The position numbers were made by a program, and so were the translations under genes. Under the pieces are notes generated by a model, which saw nothing but the letters and a program-made list of their open reading frames with translations, was not told the origin of the DNA and made no database searches. Below, piece by piece: positions 18,531 to 27,776 of a stretch of 64,000 nt of DNA. The stretch covers positions 1-64,000 of the forward strand of contig JADJWN010000004.1 in NCBI GenBank assembly GCA_016716335.1. Reading direction: 5' to 3'. The DNA is from Saprospiraceae bacterium. GTDB taxonomy: Bacteria; Bacteroidota; Bacteroidia; Chitinophagales; Saprospiraceae. The number at the start of each line of letters is the position of its first letter. Within the stretch, counting starts at the first letter, position 1.

Positions 18531-18744
18531 TGAAATATACAAATTCATTTACCACAACAGCAAATGTCTCTGATATATTTTGCCACCCGTCTTCAATCGG
18601 ACAAGATAGCTGCCCGGTCTGATGTGAAAATTTTTGGCATGAATTTCCACTATATGAGTGCCTTTGGAAGTGAAATCCTGATACAGTATCCTCAGTAACT
18701 GTTCGCTTTTATCCAGCAATTCCAGTATGGCGGGACCATCCTGA
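18531..18744 (-). pseudogene. Duplicated 3' end of the DUF1501 gene
   Basis: This 214-bp stretch matches 19078-19291, the 3' end of the intact DUF1501 gene and its immediate downstream flank, at roughly 95% identity. Both begin TGAAATATACAAATTC and end GGCGGGACCATCCTGA. Substitutions are scattered (for example CAACAGCAAATG against CAGTAGCAGATG), so the copy is not recent. Repeat array B lies exactly between the two copies. It may be a relic of a second DUF1501 gene or a target-region duplication made when the array arrived. Confidence 0.75.
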
Positions 18745-18751
18745 GTGAGAA

Positions 18752-19067
18752 AGGCTAAGTCTGTTTTGATTTTTTTTCAGGCTTTGAAGCCTTGGAGATA
18801 TGGAATCGTATCGAGGACGCTACGACTACATAGGTTTTGATTTTTTTTCAGGCTTTGAAGCCTTGGAGATATGGAATCGTAGCGAGGACGCTACGACTAA
18901 CACAGGTTTTTGATTTTTTTTTCAGGCTTGGAAGCCTTGGAGATATGGAATCGTAGCGATGACGCTACGATTAACATAGATCGTAGCGATGACGCTACGA
19001 CCAACATAGATAGATATGGAATCGTAGCGATGACGCTACGACTAACATTGATGACGCTACGACTAAC
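18752..19067. repeat. Hairpin repeat array B (three units plus partial units)
   Basis: The same repeat as array A. It begins with the same 11 bases (GGCTAAGTCTG), and the unit variants occur in the same order: a TATCGAGG unit ending ACTACATAGG, a unit ending ACTAACACAGG, then a GGCTTGGAAGCC unit. Three or four extra CGTAGCGATGACGCTACG hairpins follow. It lacks one unit that array A has. The shared order shows the whole array was copied as a block rather than built independently. It lies between the duplicated and genuine 3' ends of the DUF1501 gene. Confidence 0.8.
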
Positions 19068-19095
19068 GGAGAGTATTTGAAATATACAAATTCAT

Positions 19096-20700
19096 TTACC
19101 ACAGTAGCAGATGTCTCTGATATATTTTTCCACCCGTCTTCAATCGGTAAAGATAGCTGCCCGGTCTGATATGAAAATTTTTGGCATGAATTTCCACTAT
19201 ATGAGTGCCTTTGGAAGTGAAATCCTGATACAGTATCCTCAGTAACTGTCCGCTTTTATCCAGCAATTCCAGTATGGCGGGACCATCCTGAAGGGTGGCA
19301 AAATGAAACTGGATGATATCCGGATTGCTGTCTGACATTTTATGCCCCAATATAGCGCCAAATTCTTCAGTACCTACCGGTGGGTTTTTGACCGGAACCA
19401 ATCCGTTCAATAATGATCTGTCTTTGCCCATTATAAATCCTGCCACTTCAGGTGGCATCCCAAACCAATGTTGCATGGTGGTAGCGTACACATCTCTGAA
19501 ATCAATTTCAAAATACGGATCTCCGTACTGATCCAGATTGTTCAGGTTCGGGGCAGAGCCGATAATTTCTTTTCCGATATCCTTGCAGAACAGCAGCATT
19601 GGGGCTCCGGTGCCGTGGTCTGTACCGGCTGAACCGTTTTCGTGAATGGTGCGGCCAAATTCAGAAAAAGTCATGGACAATACTCGGTGGTCTGCCTGCT
19701 GTGCTGCCAGATCCTGATAGAATGCTGCAACAGACGTGGCTATCCGGTTGAGCAGAAGCGGATGAGTATTGAGCTGATTGGCATGTGTGTCAAACCCGTC
19801 TATGTACACCATATACACTTTGGTGCCAAGTCCGCCTTTGATCAGACGTGCCACGATGGCCAATTGTCTTGCAAGGTTGGAATCCGGATAAGCAACTTCA
19901 TTTCTGCCTTTGTTGTAGGAAGTGCTGATGGATTGGCTGTATCTGAAGGCACTGTTGGCCACCTGTCTGACGTAGAAAAGCGATTTATCTCTCGGTGCAT
20001 TGCCTAAAGTCTGGATATCATACAATTGACCGCTGAGTGCAAGTTTGTAAAATTCCTGCGGGCTGCTGACCGCAAGCGCCAGATTGACCTTGGCACCTTT
20101 AAATGTGAGATCCGTCTGTACCCCTATCTGCAATGCCGGAGGTACGGTGGGCTGTGCATCCAGAAATGCAGGCATTTCATAATCTATGTATCTTCCTATC
20201 CAGCCGCTATTGACTACTTCTTTGGCATCCGATGCCGAAGCCCATATGTCTGATGACCTGAAATGGGAGTAGTTGGGATCAGGGTAACCCACATTATGGA
20301 TTATCTTCATTTTGCCCTCTTCCCACATGGGTCGGAGCATATACATGTTATTGGGCATGCCGTATTTGGCATCCAGTGCCCACAGACCTGACTCTGCAAC
20401 TGCGAGTGTAGGACGTATATTGTAATAGGTGGGATTGAATCTATCAATGACGGTATTCAGGCCGTCATTGCCTCCCCGCAACTGAATCAGCACGAGTACC
20501 CGGTCAGACTCCAGATTGCTGAGCGGCGCATGCAGTGCAGAGGTACCCAATGCATATACAGGCAAGCCATTGAGTGTAGCTGCCATGCCGGCTGTAAACA
20601 TACCTGCCGACTGCAGAAAATCCCTGCGGCTCCAAACCTTGTGGTCAGCACTGTGCTCGGAGTGATTGTCAATGGTTCTGCCGGGTCTTTTGTTACACAT
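19096..20700 (-). CDS. DUF1501 family Tat-exported protein
   Basis: A 534-aa protein of the DUF1501 (sulfatase-like alpha/beta) family. It has a twin-arginine signal (WSRRDFLQSAGMF near residue 25), then LIQLRGGNDGLNTVID, DGFDTHANQLNTHPLLL and FSEFGRTIHENGSAGTDHGTG, all typical family blocks. The last ~75 residues form a beta-rich domain ending in GSYLYRLKTGGKIYQRH, resembling a type IX sorting domain, which would be unusual alongside a Tat signal. It is paired with a DUF1800 gene 12 bases upstream, the standard arrangement. Function is unknown; an association with secreted or storage polymers has been suggested for the pair, not shown. Confidence 0.88.
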   Translation of the reverse strand: MCNKRPGRTIDNHSEHSADHKVWSRRDFLQSAGMFTAGMAATLNGLPVYALGTSALHAPLSNLESDRVLVLIQLRGGNDGLNTVIDRFNPTYYNIRPTLAVAESGLWALDAKYGMPNNMYMLRPMWEEGKMKIIHNVGYPDPNYSHFRSSDIWASASDAKEVVNSGWIGRYIDYEMPAFLDAQPTVPPALQIGVQTDLTFKGAKVNLALAVSSPQEFYKLALSGQLYDIQTLGNAPRDKSLFYVRQVANSAFRYSQSISTSYNKGRNEVAYPDSNLARQLAIVARLIKGGLGTKVYMVYIDGFDTHANQLNTHPLLLNRIATSVAAFYQDLAAQQADHRVLSMTFSEFGRTIHENGSAGTDHGTGAPMLLFCKDIGKEIIGSAPNLNNLDQYGDPYFEIDFRDVYATTMQHWFGMPPEVAGFIMGKDRSLLNGLVPVKNPPVGTEEFGAILGHKMSDSNPDIIQFHFATLQDGPAILELLDKSGQLLRILYQDFTSKGTHIVEIHAKNFHIRPGSYLYRLKTGGKIYQRHLLLW

Positions 20701-20712
20701 ATTGCTTCGTTT

Positions 20713-22146
20713 TCAGGATAATTGAAATTCCGGCAACCGGCTTAAATACACCAATAAGTTAGCCACCTGCAGCGGGGCTTCATTCCAGTACAGATCCCAG
20801 ACTCCGTCGTCAAAATAATTCTGGGGTATATCCCCTTTGAAATGCAGCACAGCCGACTGATGCAGATCCTCATCCAGTTCGGTGCCGAGAAAATGCCGGG
20901 TCAACAGGCGGGTTATCTGATCCGGGTCATTGCTTTCATCTCCTGCCAGCCTGAATGCCAGCTGTCTCAACCGTTCGCGGTTTTCAGCATTGGACATGGT
21001 AGATATGATATCTCTGGTGACATTCCATCGCTGGGTGAGGGTATTCTCATTGATCCAGCTCTCGTGGCCCGGCCATCCCGCTACGTTAACAGGATTGAAC
21101 AGGTCCATACCCAGATTTTCTGAGCCGTAAAGTATAGTTCTCAACCGATTGGATACTGCTGTGGAGGGATACCCTGCCATCCTGATCATATCCACAAAGC
21201 ATTCTACCGGACTTTTGATTACTGCACCGATGAAGGCATGATGGAAGAAATGGTCACTTTTAAAAAGTGCTTTAAAGACAGGCAACAGTTCCCAGTCGGC
21301 ATTTATGAACTCCTGTGCCAGCTGACTTACAAATTCCTGATCGGGATACTTGTAGATAAAGTGCCGGTACAATTTGCCGCAGATAAATTCGGATACTTCC
21401 TTTTTCCTTTCAGTAAAAATCAACTGATGCACATCGTCATAACCCCATTTTCCGGTTTTTCCGAAGATGGTCTTGTCATTTTTATCGTGCCTGTTATTGT
21501 TGAAGGTCACACTATTGCATGAATACTGACTGCATCTCCATCCGGTGAGTGCCCGGGCCACCTCAACGACATCATTTTGGGTATATCCGTTATTTTCGCC
21601 CATGGTGAATAACTCCATGAGTTCCCTGGCGTAGTTTTCATTGGGCTTGCCTACCTCATTCTGATTGCCGTTGAGATATACAAGCATTGCCGGAGCTTTG
21701 CCCATTTGCTCCGTAAAAGTGCGGAAATTACCCAGACAATATTGATTGAGCAGGTAATAATAATTCCACAAATAGCGGTTGCAATCATATACATTGAGCT
21801 CTGTGACAAAATGATTGTGCCAGAAAAGTACCAATTTGGATCTCAGGCCATCATTAATCATTTCAGAGATTACCTGATTGAAAAATTCATCTCTGTGCTG
21901 AAATTTAAGATTGTCTGTATTTTCATAATCGGCTGCCGTATAGTTGGCCCAGACCGGAGGGACGGGGAGAGGCCTATTTTTGATGCCATCCAGCAAAGTG
22001 TCAATATATGTCTGCGGATCTGAAGCCAATGCCTGATCAATCTGTGCCGGTGAGGGGCCAAATCCCAATCTCCTGAACAAGTGGATCACCCTTTCCTTAT
22101 TCCAGGGTTTCGAACTGTCCGGTTGATAAGGGCTGATACCTGCCAT
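20713..22146 (-). CDS. DUF1800 family protein
   Basis: A ~477-aa DUF1800 protein. The preferred start is ATG 22146 (MAGISPYQPDSSKPWNKER), which places the conserved HLFRRLGFGPS motif near residue 25 as in relatives; a longer frame to 22224 has a hydrophobic but irregular lead. Later blocks include LVLFWHNHFVTELNVYDC, NENYARELMELFTMGE, GYTQNDVVEVARALTGWR and the VAGWPGHESWIN segment. It is cotranscribed with the DUF1501 gene. With this start, about 98 bp separate it from the divergent plus-strand gene. Biochemical function is unknown. Confidence 0.87.
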   Translation of the reverse strand: MAGISPYQPDSSKPWNKERVIHLFRRLGFGPSPAQIDQALASDPQTYIDTLLDGIKNRPLPVPPVWANYTAADYENTDNLKFQHRDEFFNQVISEMINDGLRSKLVLFWHNHFVTELNVYDCNRYLWNYYYLLNQYCLGNFRTFTEQMGKAPAMLVYLNGNQNEVGKPNENYARELMELFTMGENNGYTQNDVVEVARALTGWRCSQYSCNSVTFNNNRHDKNDKTIFGKTGKWGYDDVHQLIFTERKKEVSEFICGKLYRHFIYKYPDQEFVSQLAQEFINADWELLPVFKALFKSDHFFHHAFIGAVIKSPVECFVDMIRMAGYPSTAVSNRLRTILYGSENLGMDLFNPVNVAGWPGHESWINENTLTQRWNVTRDIISTMSNAENRERLRQLAFRLAGDESNDPDQITRLLTRHFLGTELDEDLHQSAVLHFKGDIPQNYFDDGVWDLYWNEAPLQVANLLVYLSRLPEFQLS

Positions 22147-22244
22147 GAAATGGTGAAAGCAATGATTTTTGACAAAAATATAACTGAATATCAAAAATAC
22201 AATAATTCTCAATATATTTACCAATCAGAAAATATTTTCTCCGA

Positions 22245-25200
22245 ATGTTGCAAAAGCTTTTTCTTCCGGCAGCCATTTTTCTGATTTCTGTGATGGCACA
22301 GGCACAGGAAGTCATTTTCAGCGAAAATTTTGATGCTTGTGCGCTTTCAGAAAAATGGAGTGTGGATCTCCGGGGCAATCAGAACGCAGTCTGGGGAGTC
22401 GGTTTTCCTCAAAATTCACGGGCAGAGGGTAAGTCCATCAACGGCACCTGTATGCTGTTTATAGATGACGACCTCACCGGTGATAAAACCGCACCTTTCG
22501 TGCTGCGAATCACATCCGGGTGGTTTGATGGCTCCGGCTTTTCTGATCTTTTCTTCAAGGCTCTCGTACATTTCAGAAGAGATAAGACCGAGATTTTCCG
22601 GATTATCATTGACAACGGAAAGAAAGAGCACATCATCAGAGAATTCAGGAATGTCAATTTTACCGGTTCCAAATTTTCGGATTACGGACAGGTAATGTCA
22701 GATATATCCCTGATAGCCACAGACAGTATGCGGATCATTCTGGAGTATGATGATGACAATGTATGGGGCTGGTGGGCCGGAATAGACGATATAGAAGTGA
22801 CCGGTATCCGGGGCGGAAATATAGTCATGGGCGAAAATTTTAATGAATGCCGGCTGCCGGAAGGGTGGCAGACCGAAATTGTCACAGGAAAGGATGATTG
22901 GAAATTTGGAAAATTTCATGATGGAAAGACCATAGACGGGAGTTGTTTTGTGTTTTTCAATGATGATATTCTGGGCGAAAACAATCCTGTTTCAAGGATC
23001 AGGCTTTACAGTCCATATTTTAATGCCGGTGAATATTCAGAATATACACTAACCTACGACCTGACTTACAGGACGTACGAACCCACCGAGTATATTCAGC
23101 TCTATGTGGATAACGGCCGGGAATGGCAGTCAGTCAAGACTTACACTACGGATTTCGGTGGTCCGGAAATCAACAAATCCAAAAGAGACTCCATAACATT
23201 GTCTGCATTCAGGTCAGAACGTATCCGGCTGATCTGGGAATACAATGACGGAGGCTGGGCATGGTGGGCAGGTATGGACAATGTGAAAGTGACCGGTAGC
23301 GGATCCATTCACGACAGATGCAACAAAGCCCTTGCCCTGTCAGCTGACGGAGGCTGCATAGCCTTTGACAATACCTATGCCCTCAGTACCGCAGAAATCA
23401 ACATACCTGACCCGGAGGGTGGGCATGGCTATCTTTATTATACTCTATCCACAGATGAATCTACCGATTACAGACTGAGTACCCAATCTCTTTTCAATGA
23501 TCGCATTGAGATTTTTTCAGGAAGCTGTGAGCAACCGGAAAGACTGCAATCTGTCAATCGGGATGAATATGGCTTTAAAGGCGAATCATTGTATTTCTAT
23601 GCAGAGCCGGGTAAATCTTATTTTGCCCGTGTGAGCGGATATCAGGCTGAATTCGGATACAAAGCCGGCAGAGGTTGTATCCGTCTGGAAAAAAAGGCAG
23701 ATCCTGTACCCTTGCCATCTGCTGATCTCTGTCACGATGCCATATCGCTCACTTCCGGCGCCGACTGCACACCGGCAAAGAATATCAAAGCGATAATGCA
23801 CGGCCCTGTTCCAAAGGATAATCATCGTTCGAGAGCAGACATCTGGTACAAATTTATACCCCAGGAAGCCGGAGATTATGAGTTTTTAAGCGAGTGCGAT
23901 TTTTCAGAGTCATTAGCCGTCTATACCGGCAATTGTGAAGGACTGACTGAGATGAGTGCGGCCTACAGTGGTAAAAATATCAGTATTCCACAGGCTCAAC
24001 CCGGAGAAGTATATTTTATTCAGGTGACCGGATTTTTCTCCACCCTTGAAGGTTCTGTATGCGGCCGTATTGTGCCCAAAGCGGACATATCGTCACCTAA
24101 TGATGAATGCATACAGGCCGTACCTTTAGTTTTGAATAATACCTGTCTAACTTATTCCAACCGTGGCGCTACCCATTCGGGAGTAAGACCTTCCTGTGAT
24201 GCCTACAGCCTCAATGATGTGTGGTTTACATTTTTCGCAGATAATACGTGTGTCGTATATCTGAGGGTTAAAACAGATTTTGAACGCATAATCAATGTAT
24301 TCGAAGGCCAATGCAACAATCTGAAATCCGTATATTGTGAAAAGCAGGGCCACCATTGCAACGGTTATGTCCAGCTGGCAGGGCTGAAACCCGGCAAACA
24401 GTATTATCTTATGATAGGTGCCGTGAAGGCACAGACCGGCATTGATTACGGCAATATTTGTGTGCAGCTGAGTAATGTACCGGTAGTACAGGATAAGCTG
24501 AAGCTTCAGGTGTCGCAGGAATGTGTGAGTAGGGGTGCCGTATTATTTACGCCGGAGGTGGAGGGTGGTAACGGAATGGTCATGGTGGAAGGACCGGGGA
24601 TTCAGGCTCCCGTAGCCGGAGGGCAGACTTATTACCTTGAGGCCAGAGATCAGGAAGGATGTGTGGCAGCCATACCGGTTCAGGCTGCTACGTGCAACGA
24701 CTTCGGGTGTACCATAGCTGTATCCCAAGAGCGAAAGCATGTAAGCTGTTACGGTATGCAGGATGGAAGTATAGCGCTGGATATCACTGGTGGATTAGGT
24801 CAGTATCAGACAGTCTGGAATACTGGACATATGGGTACGAAAATTGAAAATATTCCGGCCGGCACCTACATTGCCACCATTACAGACGGCAGCGGATGTG
24901 AGTTGGTTCAGGCTTTTACAGTAAGTCAGCCCGCTCAGATAGTCAGCAATTATGAGATTACCAATCCTGCATGTTTCGGAGATTCCACAGGAGCTGTCTC
25001 TCTTTTTGTCACCGGCGGTGTGAGTCCTTTTACCTATCTGTGGTCAGACGGAAGCACGGAAGACAGGCTGCTCAATGTTCCGGCTGGCACTTATTCCCTG
25101 CTTATCAGGGATGTTACAGATTGTGTGGTCGAAGAACAATATACTATTATTCAACCTGATGCACTGGCTGCACAGGCAGAAATCATGCCGGTCAGATGTC

Positions 25201-25898
25201 CGGGTGAAAATTCAGGAGGCATTACACTTTCACTGAGAGGCGGCACGGCACCCTACAAATGGACCTGGAGCAATGGAAGCACGCAGACACATCTGACTGA
25301 ACTTTCGGGCGGGAATTACAATCTCTCCGTCACAGACCGGAATAATTGCATGCTGAGTACTTCCTTTGAGGTGCCGGCACCCGATGATTTTGTGCTTACC
25401 CTACTTTCGGCCAATCTCACGATTACAGATGATCTGCCGGCTTATATTCACGTTGCCCTCACCGGAGGTACGCCACCTTATGATTTTCTTTGGAGCAGAG
25501 ATGGAGTGGCAACCGGACAATACTTGAGCTCCATAAACATATTCGAGACCGGAATTTACCGTTTGACTGCAAAAGACAGCCGGGGTTGTGTTTTTGAGTC
25601 TCAGTCATGGGTCATAGATGCCGTGAGCGCAGTGGATGACCGCAGTGGTTCAGCCCCGTTTGTATTGTATCCAAATCCGGCCTCAGATTTCATTTATGTG
25701 CATTTTGATCGCAACACACCGATGCAGAGTTTAAAAATTCTGGATGCCAATGGTGCATTGATTCGTACCATAGATCCCGGAATCCTGCACAAACCCGGGT
25801 TGCAACTTTCAGTTCAGGACCTGACGCCCGGATATTACACCTTAGAGTGTGCGGGACCCGAGGGCAGGTACAGGGCAGGATTTGTCAGGATAAGATAA
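22245..25898 (+). CDS. Large secreted protein with SprB-like repeats and type IX sorting domain
   Basis: A 1217-aa exported protein. A signal peptide spans about residues 1-20 (AQAQ). Two related ~160-aa beta domains (each with a GENF-type start and WGWWAGIDD / WAWWAGMDN) occupy about 20-355, resembling adhesin or lectin jelly rolls. Three or four domains with paired cysteines and VYTGNCEG-type motifs follow to ~750. SprB-like repeats occur near residues 833, 908, 984 and 1053 (CYGMQDGSIALDITGG and relatives). The end (LYPNPASDFIYVHFD ... YRAGFVRIR) is a type A sorting domain for type IX secretion and surface attachment. The ligand is unknown. It is transcribed divergently from the DUF1800/DUF1501 pair. 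Confidence 0.88.
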   Translation: MLQKLFLPAAIFLISVMAQAQEVIFSENFDACALSEKWSVDLRGNQNAVWGVGFPQNSRAEGKSINGTCMLFIDDDLTGDKTAPFVLRITSGWFDGSGFSDLFFKALVHFRRDKTEIFRIIIDNGKKEHIIREFRNVNFTGSKFSDYGQVMSDISLIATDSMRIILEYDDDNVWGWWAGIDDIEVTGIRGGNIVMGENFNECRLPEGWQTEIVTGKDDWKFGKFHDGKTIDGSCFVFFNDDILGENNPVSRIRLYSPYFNAGEYSEYTLTYDLTYRTYEPTEYIQLYVDNGREWQSVKTYTTDFGGPEINKSKRDSITLSAFRSERIRLIWEYNDGGWAWWAGMDNVKVTGSGSIHDRCNKALALSADGGCIAFDNTYALSTAEINIPDPEGGHGYLYYTLSTDESTDYRLSTQSLFNDRIEIFSGSCEQPERLQSVNRDEYGFKGESLYFYAEPGKSYFARVSGYQAEFGYKAGRGCIRLEKKADPVPLPSADLCHDAISLTSGADCTPAKNIKAIMHGPVPKDNHRSRADIWYKFIPQEAGDYEFLSECDFSESLAVYTGNCEGLTEMSAAYSGKNISIPQAQPGEVYFIQVTGFFSTLEGSVCGRIVPKADISSPNDECIQAVPLVLNNTCLTYSNRGATHSGVRPSCDAYSLNDVWFTFFADNTCVVYLRVKTDFERIINVFEGQCNNLKSVYCEKQGHHCNGYVQLAGLKPGKQYYLMIGAVKAQTGIDYGNICVQLSNVPVVQDKLKLQVSQECVSRGAVLFTPEVEGGNGMVMVEGPGIQAPVAGGQTYYLEARDQEGCVAAIPVQAATCNDFGCTIAVSQERKHVSCYGMQDGSIALDITGGLGQYQTVWNTGHMGTKIENIPAGTYIATITDGSGCELVQAFTVSQPAQIVSNYEITNPACFGDSTGAVSLFVTGGVSPFTYLWSDGSTEDRLLNVPAGTYSLLIRDVTDCVVEEQYTIIQPDALAAQAEIMPVRCPGENSGGITLSLRGGTAPYKWTWSNGSTQTHLTELSGGNYNLSVTDRNNCMLSTSFEVPAPDDFVLTLLSANLTITDDLPAYIHVALTGGTPPYDFLWSRDGVATGQYLSSINIFETGIYRLTAKDSRGCVFESQSWVIDAVSAVDDRSGSAPFVLYPNPASDFIYVHFDRNTPMQSLKILDANGALIRTIDPGILHKPGLQLSVQDLTPGYYTLECAGPEGRYRAGFVRIR

Positions 25899-25949
25899 AG
25901 CTTAGCAAAAGAGCAGGCGCACATCATGCCTTCCTGTATCTATTTTTGC

Positions 25950-25957
25950 TATCTTTG
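25950..25957 (+). promoter_or_regulatory. -7 box upstream of cystathionine beta-synthase
   Basis: TATCTTTG fits the Bacteroidota -7 consensus TAnnTTTG, 32 bases before the ATG at 25990. No exact -33 TTG is present at the right distance, so only the -7 element is claimed. Confidence 0.45.
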
Positions 25958-25989
25958 CAGAATATTTTAAGTCCTTTCAATCTTTCAGC

Positions 25990-27348
25990 ATGGATTATCG
26001 GAATAATATTCTGGAAACAATCGGAAATACCCCTTTGGTAAAACTCAATAAAGTAGTGGCAGATGTACCCTGTCTCGTGTTGGGTAAAATCGAAACATTC
26101 AATCCCGGGCATTCTACCAAAGACCGTATGGCACTCAAAATGGTCGAAGATGCCGAAAAAGAAGGCAGACTGAAACCGGGAGGCACCATCATAGAATGTA
26201 CCTCCGGCAATACCGGTATGGGTATAGCCATCGCTGCCTGTGTCAAAGGATACAAATGCATTTTTACCACCAGTGACAAACAATCCAAAGAAAAAATAGA
26301 CCTGCTGAAAGCCCACGGTGCCGAAGTAATTGTTTGCCCGACCAATGTTGAGCCGGAAGATCCGAGATCTTACTACTCCGTGGCAGAGAGACTGAGCAGG
26401 GAGATTCCCAATTCTGTATGGCTCAATCAATACGACAATCTGTCCAATCGCCAGGCGCATTATGAGAGTACGGGACCGGAGATCTGGAAACAGACCGATG
26501 GTAAAATCACCCATTTTGTCGTCGGAGTGGGTACAGGAGGTACAGTATCCGGTACAGCACGGTATCTCAAGGAGCAGAATCCGGAGATCAGAATCTGGGG
26601 TATTGATACTTACGGTTCTGTATTCAAAAAGTACCATGAGACCGGCATCTTTGATCCCAAGGAGATCTATCCATACATTACAGAAGGTATTGGCGAGGAT
26701 ATCCTACCCAAAAATGTGGATTTCAGCCTGATAGACCACTTCGAAAAAGTGACGGATAAAGATGCGGCATTGGCTGCCAGAAGACTGGCCCGCGAAGAAG
26801 GCATTTTGCTGGGCTACAGTGCAGGGTCAGCACTGGCGGGGTTGCTGCAGATGAAAGACAGGCTCAAACCAGAAGATGTGGTGGTCATACTCTTTCACGA
26901 CCATGGCAGTCGTTATGTGGGTAAAATATACAATGATGACTGGATGCGTGAACGGGGATTTCTGGATACTGAGCTCCGGGTAAAAGACCTTGCGGCCAAA
27001 AGAAAGGATTCCAAATTTATAGGGGTGCAGGAGTCGGAAAATGTAAAATCCACCCTGCAGATGATGAAAGATCGGGACATTTCACAGATACCTGTGTTAA
27101 GAGGTGAGGATGTAGTGGGTGCAGTGACAGACAGCAGTATTCTGGAGTTTATCCTCAACAATCCACTCAATAACGGAGATAAACCCGTCAGAGAAATTAT
27201 GACCTCTCCATTCCCTGAAGTCAGCGAAGACCTTCCTGTCAGAGAACTCCACCGTTTCATCACCAAAGAGACTCCGGCTGTCATCACCCGCAACAAGTCC
27301 GGTGAGCGCATTATACTCACCCAGTATGACATTATCCAGGCATTGTAA
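25990..27348 (+). CDS. Cystathionine beta-synthase
   Basis: A 452-aa PLP enzyme with a C-terminal CBS-domain pair. The catalytic part has TIGNTPLVKLN, then GHSTKDR with the PLP lysine K44, TSGNTGMGIAIAA for cofactor phosphate binding, and GVGTGGTVSGTARYL. GHSTKDR in place of the SVKDR of cysteine synthases favours the cystathionine beta-synthase subgroup, which condenses serine and homocysteine in transsulfuration. Residues ~330-452 form two CBS motifs (DRDISQIPVL; VITRNKSGERIILTQYD), likely regulatory. It has its own promoter element and no obvious operon partner. Confidence 0.88.
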   Translation: MDYRNNILETIGNTPLVKLNKVVADVPCLVLGKIETFNPGHSTKDRMALKMVEDAEKEGRLKPGGTIIECTSGNTGMGIAIAACVKGYKCIFTTSDKQSKEKIDLLKAHGAEVIVCPTNVEPEDPRSYYSVAERLSREIPNSVWLNQYDNLSNRQAHYESTGPEIWKQTDGKITHFVVGVGTGGTVSGTARYLKEQNPEIRIWGIDTYGSVFKKYHETGIFDPKEIYPYITEGIGEDILPKNVDFSLIDHFEKVTDKDAALAARRLAREEGILLGYSAGSALAGLLQMKDRLKPEDVVVILFHDHGSRYVGKIYNDDWMRERGFLDTELRVKDLAAKRKDSKFIGVQESENVKSTLQMMKDRDISQIPVLRGEDVVGAVTDSSILEFILNNPLNNGDKPVREIMTSPFPEVSEDLPVRELHRFITKETPAVITRNKSGERIILTQYDIIQAL

Positions 27349-27365
27349 TTTCAGTCTGTCAGGGC

Positions 27366-27584
27366 TTATTGCAGCAATAATATCTTTTCATTTACCTTGT
27401 CCATAAAAGCATGGTAATCTGAAGGTACGGTGTGTTTCCATTGATCGATGATCCAGAATTGCCTTCTGCCATCCTTGAGTGCTTCGATGTACAATCCGCC
27501 CTGGTCTCCTACATTCGGGGTGCCCAAGATATTTTTGGATTCATCCCATAGTTTTTCCGGAAAATACTCCGGTAAGTCCCGCAC
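27366..27584 (-). CDS. Hypothetical protein, 5' end unclear
   Basis: The 72-codon frame reads from GTG 27584 to 27366; the same frame stays open upstream to about 27660 (…NGGYLCFTNNFKRLPEDAYLK) without a usable start, then meets a stop. The well-formed C-terminal part (GDQGGLYIEALKDGRRQFWIIDQWK, then FMDKVNEKILLLQ) looks genuine and alpha/beta in character. A signal-type N-terminus is not found in any frame, so the gene may have lost its 5' end by frameshift near 27665 (a T6 run). Family not recognised. Confidence 0.5.
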   Translation of the reverse strand: MRDLPEYFPEKLWDESKNILGTPNVGDQGGLYIEALKDGRRQFWIIDQWKHTVPSDYHAFMDKVNEKILLLQ

Positions 27585-27776
27585 CTTCAGATAAGCGTCT
27601 TCAGGCAGCCTTTTGAAATTATTTGTAAAACATAGGTATCCACCATTATGCTGTGAGGGTAAAAAATATAGTTACCAATTCCGTTCAGGACAGCTTTCTC
27701 CGATGCATTAAATTAATTCCTATGTTTTGAGTAGCTTTGTGCGATTATTCAGTCCGATATTTGTAAAACCTACCTG

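Noticed and set aside
17316..19067. Possible CRISPR arrays
   Set aside because: Units are ~80 bp, contiguous and without unique spacers; hairpins repeat within each unit and no cas genes are present.
22147..22224. Longer N-terminus for the DUF1800 protein
   Set aside because: The extension is not conserved in style with other DUF1800 proteins and would leave only 20 bases for two divergent promoters; ATG 22146 fits better.
25924..26637. 237-codon minus-strand frame opposite cystathionine beta-synthase
   Set aside because: It is a shadow of a well-supported gene with no family features.
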